DNA of 64,000 nucleotides from Nonomuraea thailandensis (GCF_024172165.1 NZ_JAMZEB010000001.1:1-64000), one strand, 5' to 3'. Positions 9,879 through 18,376 are shown, numbered from the stretch's first letter. The notes: generated by a model from the letters alone, not told the origin. Translations and numbers: made by a program.

Positions 9879-10094
9879 AGTATTCGCGTTCCGCCGACAC
9901 TGGGCGAGCGGCCACCATGGAGAGGGGATCGGCAGGCGGCTGGCGATCACGTGGGACATCCCGGTCGCCGCCTCATCACGGCTTGGCAGGAAGCAAGCGG
10001 AAGGTGGCAGCCCGCGTCCTTGGTCTGTCCCCGTCGTGGTGGAAGGATGGAGTTGCGCGCATCTCGTTGGATCGGATGCAGGCGTCACACCCTG

Positions 10095-10140
10095 TGCCGG
10101 GCGCTCCAGCTCCCTTGGCTGCTGGAGCGCCCGGCATTTT
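10095..10140 (+). terminator. strong intrinsic terminator-like hairpin
   Basis: A perfect 16-bp stem (TGCCGGGCGCTCCAGC, 10095-10110, with its complement at 10121-10136) encloses a 10-base loop and is followed by TTTT at 10137-10140. No gene is recognised just upstream (9900-10094), so it may end a decayed gene or a small RNA. Confidence 0.7.
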
Positions 10141-10471
10141 CTGCGTCATCTGATGCGGACGGCTACCGACCGTTGTGAGTGTTAGCTGAATGGCCAATGT
10201 GACGCCCGCTATCGGATGAGGCTCTTCGAGCCCGACTCACCCTTGTGCGATGTACCCATTCGACGGCTCGATCAGCGCGGGCACGCAGCCTCATCCCGGG
10301 TTCGTCCCCGTGCGCATGCGGCCCGCGTATGGCGCCCTGGCCTACTCCGACCCACTACGTAGTCCCAAGTGGGCCGAATACGCATTTCCCCGGTTATCCG
10401 CTCGCGTCCCACGACGGACGATGGAGACATCAGGGACATCCGTACAGGTCAAGAGGAACGAGGTGTCAACC

Positions 10472-10657
10472 ATGTGCCAGCGTCGGCCTCGATGCTCGTC
10501 AGGAGCCAACAGCCGGCAATACGCGGCTCGACTGGTGGCCTTCCACTCCGAACAAGGCTGGGGCACGGATCGTCCGTTCGGCGCGCTCGCCGGTGTCGTC
10601 GAAGACGACGAGGCCGTTGTGGAGCAGTGCTCACCACGACCTGCCCAGGAGGAAGCC
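10472..10657 (+). CDS. DUF5999-like small protein lacking its own stop codon
   Basis: The 62-residue stretch beginning MCQRRPRCSSGANSR and continuing HSEQGWGTDRPFG resembles actinobacterial DUF5999 proteins, which start MCQ..P.CPS and carry an H.EQGW motif. Function of the family is unknown. An AGGAACGAGG-like ribosome site precedes the ATG. No stop codon follows: the frame runs straight into the ATP-binding gene at 10658, which has its own AGGAGG. So this is either a fusion or a read-through remnant, depending on which start is used. Confidence 0.5.
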
Positions 10658-11287
10658 ATGAACAGCTCCGGCTGCGTGACTACGTACTCGGTCAGATCAG
10701 ACCGGCGGCGTTCCGTCACGCCTCACCAGGTGCGCGGCGTCTCGTTGCGCGCACGCGTCACTGTGGATGTCAACCGCAAGCAGCGAGTCGAGTACTCACA
10801 GACGTCGTGGCTCTTCGAGGCCGCCCTGGCTTCGGTTCCCGCGGCACGGCACAGCGTCGGTGCGCAGGCACGGCGCTGGGGATTCGCGGAGGAGAGCACC
10901 GCGGCCGAACTCCTCATCACCGAGGTGGTCACCAACGCGCTGGGGCACACCAGCGAGCCGATCCAGGTCCGGATGAGTAACGGCAACAGTGTGCTGCGCA
11001 TGGAGGTCGAGGAGCACGGCTCCTCAGCGCCGCTACCACCGGCCAGACTCCCTGGTCCGGAGGCAGAGAGCGGGCGGGGGCTGTTCCTCCTGGAAGCGCT
11101 TTCCCAGGAATGGGGCGTGGACCGTACGGCGACAGGCAAAATCGTCTGGTTCGAGATCGCCGTGAGCTCCTCGTCACCTGTGAGCCACTGCGGACACCGG
11201 TCCCGCCGTCAGCCCGAGGCTTCTTCCAGGGCCGCTGTCTTCTCCTTCGGCCGCTTGCGCATGGACACAAGCGCTCCCAGCCCATAA
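10658..11287 (+). CDS. anti-sigma-type ATP-binding protein (HATPase_c_2)
   Basis: This 209-aa protein holds a single GHKL ATPase fold like that of RsbW-type anti-sigma kinases and the many orphan copies in actinomycetes. Visible motifs are AAELLITEVVTNALGHT (N-box with the Asn), EVEEHG (G1-like, the usual D replaced by E) and ESGRGLFLLEALSQEWG (G2 box). The expected role is serine kinase or binding activity against an anti-anti-sigma partner; no partner lies nearby. The start at 10658 is chosen because AGGAGG lies five bases before it. The upstream DUF5999-like frame is continuous with it. Confidence 0.82.
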   Translation: MNSSGCVTTYSVRSDRRRSVTPHQVRGVSLRARVTVDVNRKQRVEYSQTSWLFEAALASVPAARHSVGAQARRWGFAEESTAAELLITEVVTNALGHTSEPIQVRMSNGNSVLRMEVEEHGSSAPLPPARLPGPEAESGRGLFLLEALSQEWGVDRTATGKIVWFEIAVSSSSPVSHCGHRSRRQPEASSRAAVFSFGRLRMDTSAPSP

Positions 11288-11413
11288 ACCATAGCGACTC
11301 CCCCATTCTCCGCATCCCCCCGCATCGGCATACCGGGCGAACTCGCCTGTCCACGGCGCCGGCAGCCACCGCGCGCCCGCATCCTGAAGATCGGTCACCA
11401 GTGGGAGGATTCC

Positions 11414-12169
11414 ATGACCGCACCCATCGACTGCGATGAGCTCGTCACTCTCGTCACGCGTATGGAGCATCTTGTCGAAAGCATGCACGTCCAGCAGCGA
11501 CAGTTCGTCACTGACGCCTCACATGAGCTCGGCACTCCTCTGGCCGGCCTCCGGCTGCAACTGGAGGAGGCACGCATGCATCCCGGCCAAACCGACCTGG
11601 ACGAGCTGGTCCGGCATGCCCTGCGGGAGGTGGACCGTCTCCAAGCCATCATCGGCGACCTGCTGACGCTGGCCAGGCTCGACGCGGGTTCCCAGGACCC
11701 GCCCCTGCCCATCGAGGTGGCCGACTTCGTCGAGGCAGAGGTCGACAAGCGTGCCCACCATGGCCTGCCCATCCACCTGGATCTGGAAGAGGGTCTGGTC
11801 GTGGGCGGCGTCACCGGTACCCTCGCCCGCCTGCTCGGCAATGTGCTGGACAACGCCGAACGGCACGGCGGGTCGGCGGTGCGGGTGACCGTGAGCGGTG
11901 AAGAGGATGAGGTTGTCATCACGGTCGACGACGACGGTCCGGGCATTCCGCAGCCGGACCGCGAGCGGGTGTTCGACCATTTCACCAGAATCGACAGCGC
12001 GCGCAGCCGGGAGTGCGGCGGCGCCGGGCTCGGCCTGCCGATCGCTCTGGCCATCGCCCAGGCGCACAGCGGCACGCTGACCGCCCAGGAGTCCGACATG
12101 GGAGGCGCCCGGCTTGAGCTGCGCCTGCCACTGCTGCGACTCGAGGCGACGACGGGCGAGGCGGCCTGA
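11414..12169 (+). CDS. orphan sensor histidine kinase catalytic region, no sensor
   Basis: The 251-aa protein is just the kinase core. It shows the H-box FVTDASHELGTPLAGLRLQL with phosphoacceptor His, LLGNVLDNAERHG (N-box), DDDGPGIPQ (G1), DHFTRID (F-box) and GGAGLGLPIALAIAQAHSG (G2). The N-terminal residues look like the end of a HAMP linker (DELVTLVTRMEHLVESMHVQ), but no transmembrane segment or sensor precedes them. GGGAGG sits before the ATG, so a soluble protein could be made. No response regulator is adjacent. It is probably a truncated two-component kinase captured beside insertion sequences. Confidence 0.82.
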   Translation: MTAPIDCDELVTLVTRMEHLVESMHVQQRQFVTDASHELGTPLAGLRLQLEEARMHPGQTDLDELVRHALREVDRLQAIIGDLLTLARLDAGSQDPPLPIEVADFVEAEVDKRAHHGLPIHLDLEEGLVVGGVTGTLARLLGNVLDNAERHGGSAVRVTVSGEEDEVVITVDDDGPGIPQPDRERVFDHFTRIDSARSRECGGAGLGLPIALAIAQAHSGTLTAQESDMGGARLELRLPLLRLEATTGEAA

Positions 12170-12282
12170 GGCGACGACTGGCCGTGAGGCCTGCTGGGCG
12201 GGCAGGGCGGTCCTGGGATGACCGCTGTGCCGCAATCGTCACAGCAGACGACGTTGGCGCTTTAGGGCGCGTTGGGTCGTGA

Positions 12283-12735
12283 TCAATGAGTGGGTCGGGT
12301 GAGGTCCCTGATCCAGATCATTGAGGCGCGTAGGTGGAGGCCGGCGAGATGGCTGCCGGGCGTCTTGTCATACCGAGTGGCGATGCCTCGCCAGGCCTTC
12401 AGCTTGTTGATCAGACGCTCGACGGTGTTCCGCTCGGTGTAGAGGCCGGCGTCGTGACCGACGGGCCCGCCGCCCCGGGAGCCCTTCTTCTTCCGGTTGG
12501 CTGCCTGGTCCAGCTTCTCCGGGATGACCGCCTTGATGCCGCGTCTACTCAGGTAGGCGCGGTTGCCGCGTGAGGAGTAGGCCTTGTCCGTCACCACAGC
12601 GGGCCGGGTGCGGGGACGGCCCACGGGACCCGGGACCCGGGACCCGGGACCTTCCTCAGTACCGGGATGAATTGCGGGCTGTCGGCCGCCTGCCCGGCGG
12701 TCAAGACGAACACTGGCGGGCGACATTGACGGTCT
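12283..12735 (-). pseudogene. IS5-family transposase, C-terminal remnant
   Basis: The frame keeps the end of an IS5 transposase: [20 protein letters not shown], then IKAVIPEKLDQAANRKKKGS and ERNTVERLINKLKAWRGIAT. Upstream, PPVFVLTAGQAADSPQFIPV matches the family but is followed by a heptamer tandem repeat that alters the reading. The N-terminal half is missing, cut at the border of the next IS5 element (12743). It is inactive. Confidence 0.75.
12625..12652. repeat. tandem heptamer GGGACCC, about four copies
   Basis: GGGACCC repeats four times, the last copy incomplete, inside the IS5 remnant. The three extra copies add 21 bases (7 residues: GPGSRVP-like), so the frame is kept. This looks like slippage expansion of a GC-rich heptamer. 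Confidence 0.8.
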
Positions 12736-12742
12736 GCGACTA

Positions 12743-13776
12743 GGCCGTGTTTAAGAAGTGGTGCGCTCATAGCCAGGTGTCGATCACGGCGATATGAACA
12801 GTCGCTTCGTAGCGCACGGCCAGCTTGTCGAAGCGGGTAGCCACCGCCCGGTAGCCCTTGAGCCGGTTGATGCCGCATTCCACGGCGTGACGCAGCTTGT
12901 AGGACTCGGGGTCGAAGGCCGGTGGCCGGCCGCCCTTCGTCCCCTTCCTGCGCCGGGCGGCGGCTTGGTCCAGCTTGATCGGGATGGTGGCCTTGATGCC
13001 GCGCCTGCGCAGGTAACGGCGGTTACCGCGCGAGCTGTAGGCCTTATCGGCCAGCACCCGGTCCGGCCGGGTACGGGGCCGGCCCCCGCCCAGGCGCGGC
13101 ACCCGGATGCCCTCCAAGACCGCCGTGAACTGCGGGCTGTCACCACGCTGCCCGGCCGTCAGCACGATCGACAGTGCTCTGCGGCCCTGCTCGGTGGCCA
13201 GGTGCAGTTTGGTGCTCAAGCCACCCCGGGAACGCCCCAGCCCGTGATCGGCCGGCTCTTCCTGCACCCCGCCCGGCGACTCGACCTGCAGATCCCCCTT
13301 TTCCGCGCCCCGGCGGCGTGCTGATGAGCCCGGCAGACGGTGGAGTCGACACTCACATCCCACGTGATCAGCCCAGCCGCGTCCGCCTGAGCCTGCAAGA
13401 CGGTCAGGATCTGCTGCCAGGTTCCGGCACGCTGCCAGCGCCGGAACAACCCGTAGATCGTCTGCCAGCATCCGTACCGCTCCGGCACGTCCCGCCATGG
13501 CGCCCCCACCCGAACCCGCCACCGGATCCCATTAATGAGCTGCCGTTTCGTCCAGGTCGGCGGGCGCCCTGGCTTGCGGCCGACCGGCAGCAGCGGCTCC
13601 AGCACCGCCCACTGCGCATCGGTCAGATCAGCCCGCCCGGCCACCGGTAAGGTGTCCACGAGGTCTCCGTGCAGATGGTCTTCTTGGTCGTTGACTCATC
13701 TACCGGAGACCTCTTCTTTTGTCGATCTACGAACACCTCGAGCAACCGCCACTCAAGTCACTTCTGAAACACGGCC
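12743..13776 (-). mobile_element. complete IS5-family element (1,034 bp) with TA duplication
   Basis: Inverted repeats GGCCGTGTTTAAGAAGTG (12743-12760) and its near-complement (13759-13776, one mismatch) mark the ends. Both are flanked by TA (12741-12742 and 13777-13778), as expected for IS427-like IS5 members. The element cuts through the end of an older IS5 remnant. Confidence 0.85.
12767..13659 (-). CDS. IS5-family transposase in two overlapping frames
   Basis: Frame A starts at 13659 ([20 protein letters not shown] ... [20 protein letters not shown] ... [20 protein letters not shown]) and loses homology near 13300. Frame B carries the rest ([56 protein letters not shown]) to 12767. Two overlapping frames joined by programmed frameshifting are normal in IS427-type IS5s, so this may be functional. 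An indel inactivating it cannot be excluded. The DDE residues are Asp in VDSTV, Asp in LADKA and Glu in VECGINR. Confidence 0.8.
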
Positions 13777-13778
13777 TA

Positions 13779-14050
13779 GATGGATCTAGCTCGTCTGCCC
13801 GCCCCGGGAACGACCGAGCAGGGCGGACTTCAGCCGCAGTCTCCAGCGGCGCCGAAGGCATCGCCGTTTGTCCTCTTCCGTGCCCGCTTCGGCCCCTGGC
13901 CGGTTCTGTTCTTCGAGGTCACCCTCTTTGACTGGGGTTACGTCCCGCCGAGTGGTGTAGATCTGGCCTCGAACGGCGCGTCGCCTTCAACGACAGAGGC
14001 CATCGCGTGAGTCTCTGTGTGAAACCGCCAAGTGACACGCAGAGGAGAAG
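13779..14050. other. short stretch with no recognised gene
   Basis: Frames on both strands are short and unlike any family. GAGGAGAAG at about 14042-14050 is the ribosome site of the IS256 fragment that follows. Confidence 0.4.
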
Positions 14051-14056
14051 CACGCG

Positions 14057-14503
14057 ATCGCCCTGGACCAGTCTGCCCTGTTAGAAGTTCTTTCGGTACT
14101 GAAGAACTCCGAGGCGAGCGAGCGCGTCCGGCTCGCCGCCGAGACCATCTACCAAGCGCTCATCGAGGCCGAGTTGACCGCGGTGATCGGCGCCGCCCCG
14201 CACGAGCGCACCCCGGACCGGATGGCACAACGTAACGGGCACCGGCCGCGCACCCTGACCACCACCGCAGGGGATCTGGAACTGCAGATCCCCAAGCTGC
14301 GCACCGGCTTGTTCTTCCCCTCGCTGCTGGAACGCCGCCGCCGGGTCGACCAGGCCTTGTTCGCCGTGGTGATGGAGGCCTACCTGCACGGAGTGTCCAC
14401 CCGCAAGGTCGACGACCTGGTCAAAGCCCTCGGCGCGGACACCGGCATCTCCAAGAGCGAGGTCTCGCGCATCTGCGCCGACCTGGATGAGGAAGTGCCC
14501 GCC
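14057..14503 (+). pseudogene. IS256-family transposase, N-terminal fragment
   Basis: Homology starts at IALDQSALLEVLSVLKNSEA, where the usual ATG/GTG is replaced by ATC (14057), and continues through MAQRNGHRPRTLTTTAGDLE, then LQIPKLRTGLFFPSLLE and HGVSTRKVDDLVKALG. It stops abruptly at about 14503, where IS30 sequence begins. About 150 of some 400 residues remain and there is no start codon, so it is dead. Confidence 0.82.
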
Positions 14504-14505
14504 CC

Positions 14506-14595
14506 CGCAAGAGCCTCGGCTGGAGGACCCCTGCCGAGGCCTTCAACGATCACCTAGACTCGCTGCTGAGCAGCAGTGTTGCGACGACCCCTTGA
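14506..14595 (+). pseudogene. IS30-family transposase, last ~30 residues
   Basis: The frame reads RKSLGWRTPAEAFNDHL and ends at the TGA at 14593-14595. This is the hallmark C-terminus of IS30 transposases. It is joined directly to the IS256 fragment on the left and to an IS3 fragment on the right. Confidence 0.7.
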
Positions 14596-14602
14596 ACCTA
14601 AG

Positions 14603-14908
14603 CCATACCTGTCCATCCGCTACACCGGCCGGCTGGCCGACATCGGCGCGGTCAGCTCGGTCGGCTCACGCGGGGACAGCTACGACAACGCCCTGGCCGA
14701 GACCACGATCGGGCTGTACAAGACCGAGCTGATCCATCGCCGCGGTCCGTGGAAGGGTCTGGACGAGGTGGAGATCGCCACCATGGAGTGGGTCGACTGG
14801 TACAACAACCGCCGCCTCCACAGCGCCTGCCAGGACCTGCCACCCGCCGAATACGAAGCCCTCTACCGAACCGAGATCAACCCAGCTACTCTCACCCCAG
14901 CCAGATAA
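14603..14908 (+). pseudogene. IS3-family OrfB, C-terminal fragment
   Basis: The last ~100 residues of an IS3 integrase core are present (GSRGDSYDNALAETTIGLYK with the family's SYDNALAE block, then WVDWYNNRRLHSACQDLPPA). The first two catalytic Asp residues and OrfA are missing. It abuts the left end of a complete but different IS3 element. Confidence 0.82.
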
Positions 14909-14952
14909 TCCGGTGGTGTGCCCCGAGTTTGATGGAGTCGCGTTTCTGGATT

Positions 14953-15792
14953 TCATGCCACGGTGGGTGTGTTCTCGAACTGTATCGGGGTGAGCATGCC
15001 GAGGCTGCTGTGTCGTCGTTGCCGGTTGTGCCAGATCTCCAGGTATTCGAAGATCGCATTGGCCAGCTCGATGCGGGTGTTCCAGCGCCGGCGGTCGAGG
15101 AGTTCGACCTGCATCCGGGACCAGAACGACTCCATCATGGCGTTGTCGAAGCAGTCGCCGACGCTGCCCATCGAGGGCAGCAGGCCGGAGTCCTTGGCCC
15201 GCTGGGTGAAGGCCCAGGATCCGAATTGGACACCCTGGTCGGAGTGGATGATCGTTCCTGCGGGTGGCGTGCGGTTGTCGATGGCCATACCTAACGCACT
15301 GGTCACCAGGGTGGCGGTCTGGGTGGAGTCGATCGACCAGCCGACCACCCGGCGGGAGTAGGCGTCCAGCACCACGCAGCAGTACACCTTGCCCTCGCGG
15401 GTCGGATGTTCGGTGATGTCGGTGATCCACAGCTGATTGGGGCCGGTCCGGGTGAAGGCGCGGTCGACCAGGTCGATGGCGATCTGGTCGGGCTTGGCGC
15501 GTCGCCACTTGGGCCGGCCGCTGAGGCCTTCCAGCCCGGCCCGGCGCATGAGCAGCTCCACTGCTCCGTGGCTGACCGTGACCTGGTGGCCGAGGGTCAG
15601 TTCGGCGCGCACCCGGCGGGCGCCGTAAGTGCCGCGCGAGTCCTGGTGGACCTGCCGGATCAGATCGGTCAGCCAGGCATGCCGAATCGCCCGCGGCGAC
15701 GGCGGCCGGTCCAGCCAGGCGTAGTAGCCGGACACCGACACGGCAAGGACGCGGCAGGCGACCTCGACCGGGATGCCTTCGCCGGCCATCAC
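14953..15792 (-). CDS. IS3 copy A OrfB integrase
   Basis: The 279-aa protein has the full IS3 DDE core: NQLWITDITEHPTREGKVYC (first Asp), IIHSDQGVQFGSWAF (second Asp) and CFDNAMMESFWSRMQVELLD (Glu), ending with NRQRRHSSLGMLTPIQFEN. The upstream HTH_21-like region (ACRVLAVSVSGYYAWLDRPP) is complete. It is nearly identical to OrfB of copy B. Without productive frameshifting from OrfA its activity is doubtful. Confidence 0.88.
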   Translation of the reverse strand: MMAGEGIPVEVACRVLAVSVSGYYAWLDRPPSPRAIRHAWLTDLIRQVHQDSRGTYGARRVRAELTLGHQVTVSHGAVELLMRRAGLEGLSGRPKWRRAKPDQIAIDLVDRAFTRTGPNQLWITDITEHPTREGKVYCCVVLDAYSRRVVGWSIDSTQTATLVTSALGMAIDNRTPPAGTIIHSDQGVQFGSWAFTQRAKDSGLLPSMGSVGDCFDNAMMESFWSRMQVELLDRRRWNTRIELANAIFEYLEIWHNRQRRHSSLGMLTPIQFENTPTVA

Positions 15793-15811
15793 CGCGATGG
15801 CTGCGAACCGT

Positions 15812-16093
15812 CTTTGGGGGCGCCGCCTCGCGGATCAGCTCGATCGCCCACTGGGTGGCCTCCAGCTCGGTCTCCAGCTCGGCGATGCGCCGTCTGGCGG
15901 CCGCCAGCTCGGCCTTCTCGCCACTGGTCAGGCCCGGCTCCAGGCCGCGGTCGATGCGGTCCTGGTGTCGCCACGTGTAGATCGTCTGTGTGCTGATGTC
16001 CAGGTCATGCGCCAGCTCCGTGGCCGCACGACCAGCTTCGAGCAGGTCCAGTACCTTGCGCCGGAACTCCGGCGGGTAGCCCCGTCGTCCCAT
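15812..16093 (-). CDS. IS3 copy A OrfA (helix-turn-helix)
   Basis: MGRRGYPPEFRRKVLDLLEA and ATELAHDLDISTQTIYTWR form the OrfA helix-turn-helix, followed by a leucine-zipper-like coil (AELAAARRRIAELETELEA). In copy B OrfA ends at a TGA after a CCCCCAAAAG slippage site. Here the site has only three A's (15812-15820 on the complement), so OrfA instead runs on in a third, non-homologous frame. The fused OrfAB transposase should therefore not form by the usual shift. Confidence 0.78.
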
Positions 16094-16246
16094 GCCACTT
16101 TCCTCTCATCAAGCGGCACAAGAATCCAGAAATCCACCTCTACTCAACTCGGGGCACACCACGGCCTCCACGAAACTCGGCGCGGTTCATGAACCACACC
16201 CACGCGCCCTTGGCCAGCCGCCGACCGGTCGCCTGGCTGTCTTCGC

Positions 16247-17005
16247 TCACCGCCGTTCCCCGGTGCTGCTATCCACCACGGCAAGTTGAACCAGGCTGGT
16301 GTCCTCCAGCGGCCGGGTGAGATCCACTGTCAGTTCGCCCGTCCAGCACAGGTGCAGCACGACCGCGCGGGCCACTAAGGGTTCGGCGGTGAAGCTAACG
16401 AGCCGCCCCAGAGGCACCGGCTCTCTGGCCAGAGCAAGCAACTGGGCGCGGTAGCCGCTCACCCCCACCATCTCGCGGCGATAGCCCGCCAACGCCAGCA
16501 CGTTGATCGTGCGCTGCCGCCCGGGCGGCTCGCCGACCAGCTCATAACCCCAGCCCGCCACCGCGCAGCAGGCCGCCACCCGCTCAGCGGTCGCCCTCAC
16601 CTTCGCGTCGTTCAACCGGGTCGGGTTCTTGACCTCCATCACCGTCGCCGAGCCGTCCACCCGGCGGACGAACAAGTCCGGGGTGGCCTTCCAGGCGCCG
16701 CGATTATCCACGCCGGACAGCTGCATCGGCTGGCCGGAGAAGCCGATCACCTCGGGATCGAAGTCCAGCATCGTCATCCAGACGCTTTCCAGATACGACT
16801 CACACTCGATCATCCGGTTCGTCGTGGAGGACCAGTGCGTGCTCGGCGTGTGCGCCTGATCAGCCCTGTGCGGGATCCGCCGGATCGCGCCGCAGTTCTC
16901 GAACGCCACCTCGGCAGCGACTTCCAGCGGAAGCTGTTCTTCCTGCCCGTCCGGATTCAGAAAGCGAACCTGGACGCTGCGTAACTGCAGGTCGACAGCC
17001 TTCAT
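16247..17005 (-). CDS. TnsA-like transposase endonuclease subunit (orphan)
   Basis: TnsA nicks the 5' ends of Tn7-type transposons as partner of the TnsB recombinase. In this 252-aa protein the restriction-like core is seen as ESYLESVWMTMLDFDPEVIG (Glu73), TPDLFVRRVDGSATVMEVKN (Asp110, Glu124, Lys126) and the later CWTGELTVDLTRPL block shared with the second TnsA at 24924. Unlike that copy it keeps a textbook D-ExK centre. The ATG at 17005 has GGGAGG five bases upstream and is preferred over 17023. There is no tnsB beside it: IS3 copy A begins just past its end. It may be a relic of another Tn7-like element. Confidence 0.8.
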   Translation of the reverse strand: MKAVDLQLRSVQVRFLNPDGQEEQLPLEVAAEVAFENCGAIRRIPHRADQAHTPSTHWSSTTNRMIECESYLESVWMTMLDFDPEVIGFSGQPMQLSGVDNRGAWKATPDLFVRRVDGSATVMEVKNPTRLNDAKVRATAERVAACCAVAGWGYELVGEPPGRQRTINVLALAGYRREMVGVSGYRAQLLALAREPVPLGRLVSFTAEPLVARAVVLHLCWTGELTVDLTRPLEDTSLVQLAVVDSSTGERR

Positions 17006-17075
17006 CGCGCCTCCCGAGACCATAAGAAGCGGCTGCTCGCATTCATCCAGAGCGTCGGCACGCGGAGCAGAATCG

Positions 17076-17091
17076 TGTGACGAAGGTCACG
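17076..17091. promoter_or_regulatory. CRP/FNR-type palindrome upstream of the orphan tnsA
   Basis: TGTGACGAAGGTCACG fits the TGTGA-N6-TCAC pattern of CRP-family sites. It lies ~70 bp upstream of the tnsA start in the gap after tniQ. Binding is not shown by sequence alone. Confidence 0.4.
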
Positions 17092-17163
17092 TTAGCGCCC
17101 CATGGTTAACTTCGTCCTCACTTTCCGGGCCAAGCATCTCTGGCCACCGCGCCGTTGTCCCCC

Positions 17164-18309
17164 TCACTGCCGGCGAGCTTGCCCACCAAGCACGGCATCC
17201 AAGGCTGCGGTGAAGACCGACGGCAAAGCCACCAGCGTCAACAGATCTGGCCGCCGCTGCTTCCATTGCATCCGGCCGGCGGCAGCCAGCGGCATCAACC
17301 GGGCCACCAGCTCCGACTCGCTTTCCGCCGCAGCCACCTCCAAAGCCACCGCCAGCAGTCCCGCAGCCACCAAGGCCGTCCGCGGAGCCATCCCGAAGCG
17401 GCCCACCGACCCTGCCCGGTTCCACCGCTGTCCACCAGCCTCTGCGGCCAGCGCGCCCTGACCATCCAGAGTCGTATCCAGCAGAGGGAGAACCTCCGGC
17501 ACCCCGAGCCGGATCAGCAGCGCCGTCGCTTTCAAGACCGCGAACCACTGACTGGCACTCACCACCTGGCCGGCGATCAGCGCAGACCGGCGGCGCGTTG
17601 CCACCGCAAGCACGAGTTGTTGCTGATCAGCGAGTTTGTCGCTCACCACGCCTGTGCTGATCTGCGGGATCGGCTGATCGCATACGACCCCGCTGAGAAG
17701 CGCGCCGCATCGCAACGGAGCCGGCATCCGTGAGCGAGACAGACGGGCAGGCTGGCCCGCGGGACCTCGTCGCACGGAAACGCGGCATCTCGGGCAGAGA
17801 TCCACCAGCAGCGTCCGATGCGTGGGACAAACCGCGGCCCAGCCCAGCTTCCACCAGGCCAGCCACACTCCGCCCGAAGCCACCAGGCACGTCGGGCATA
17901 CGCGGCTGCCGAAGAACTGCACCCACTCACGGCCCTCTGCACGACGCACTGACTCCTTGTCGCCCACGCGGACGCCGGCCAGGTCCAGGACCGAGCCGTC
18001 GAACACTTCCAGGTGCATCCCACGCACGACCTCGGAGCTCACGCCTGTGGCAGCCTCGATCGCCCTGCACGTCTCCGGCATCGCAACGACGCCGTACGCC
18101 AGTGAACGAACGTCACTCGACGTGGCTACATCCAGCCCTAACGCCTCGACCATCGCCCACGGCGGACATGCGTTCCGCAGGGCCATGCGATCAACCCACG
18201 ACGCGAACGACTCGCCGTGCACCGGTGCCACCACCAACGCCAGCCGCCGGGGCCAGACCGTCACCACTTCCCGGGCCGAACCTCCTGCCGTACACGCCGC
18301 TACTGCCAA
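17164..18309 (-). CDS. TniQ-family target-selection protein (orphan copy)
   Basis: This 381-aa protein belongs to the TniQ/TnsD family, which links target DNA to TnsC in Tn7-like transposons. It starts with the family's WPRRLALVVAPVHGESFASW, then the zinc-finger region CPTCLVASGGVWLAWWKLGW followed by CPTHRTLLVDLCPRC, and a long helical C-terminus. A GTG at 18264 or 18267 is an alternative start closer to the family start. It lies on the same strand as the TnsA gene that follows. The complete Tn7-like transposon begins 67 bp upstream and has separated it from its old promoter region. It differs clearly from the TniQ inside the transposon (19495-20514). Confidence 0.82.
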   Translation of the reverse strand: MAVAACTAGGSAREVVTVWPRRLALVVAPVHGESFASWVDRMALRNACPPWAMVEALGLDVATSSDVRSLAYGVVAMPETCRAIEAATGVSSEVVRGMHLEVFDGSVLDLAGVRVGDKESVRRAEGREWVQFFGSRVCPTCLVASGGVWLAWWKLGWAAVCPTHRTLLVDLCPRCRVSVRRGPAGQPARLSRSRMPAPLRCGALLSGVVCDQPIPQISTGVVSDKLADQQQLVLAVATRRRSALIAGQVVSASQWFAVLKATALLIRLGVPEVLPLLDTTLDGQGALAAEAGGQRWNRAGSVGRFGMAPRTALVAAGLLAVALEVAAAESESELVARLMPLAAAGRMQWKQRRPDLLTLVALPSVFTAALDAVLGGQARRQ

Positions 18310-18376
18310 CTTCGATGACGCGCTTCCATGTCCACTTCCAGTTGCCGTGACGGACTGTCGTCTTTAAGACCGCCAG

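Larger units (their letters stand above)
7430..9899 (-). mobile_element. IS21-family fragment with an ISL3 element inserted in its end
   Basis: The istA start (8065) is followed upstream by a terminal region containing TCCATTTTCAGATGCCGCCG (8102-8121), which resembles IS21 subterminal repeats. The ISL3 element at 8137-9878 sits inside this end. Beyond it the IS21 sequence resumes and reaches a probable TG terminus (TGTCGGCGGAACGCG read inward) at 9899. The other end is lost: istA stops at about residue 211 and there is no istB. Confidence 0.65.
14915..16160 (-). mobile_element. IS3-family element, copy A (about 1,246 bp)
   Basis: The ends read GGTGTGCCCCGAGTT inward on both sides, with imperfect similarity continuing about 39 bp to CTGGATT. 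The same element occurs in the opposite orientation at 56623-57870. OrfA and OrfB are both present. No clear target duplication was found. Confidence 0.85.

Noticed and set aside
14666..16093. 475-aa continuous frame across IS3 copy A
   Set aside because: Only its first ~93 residues are OrfA; the rest is out-of-phase OrfB sequence opened by loss of one A.
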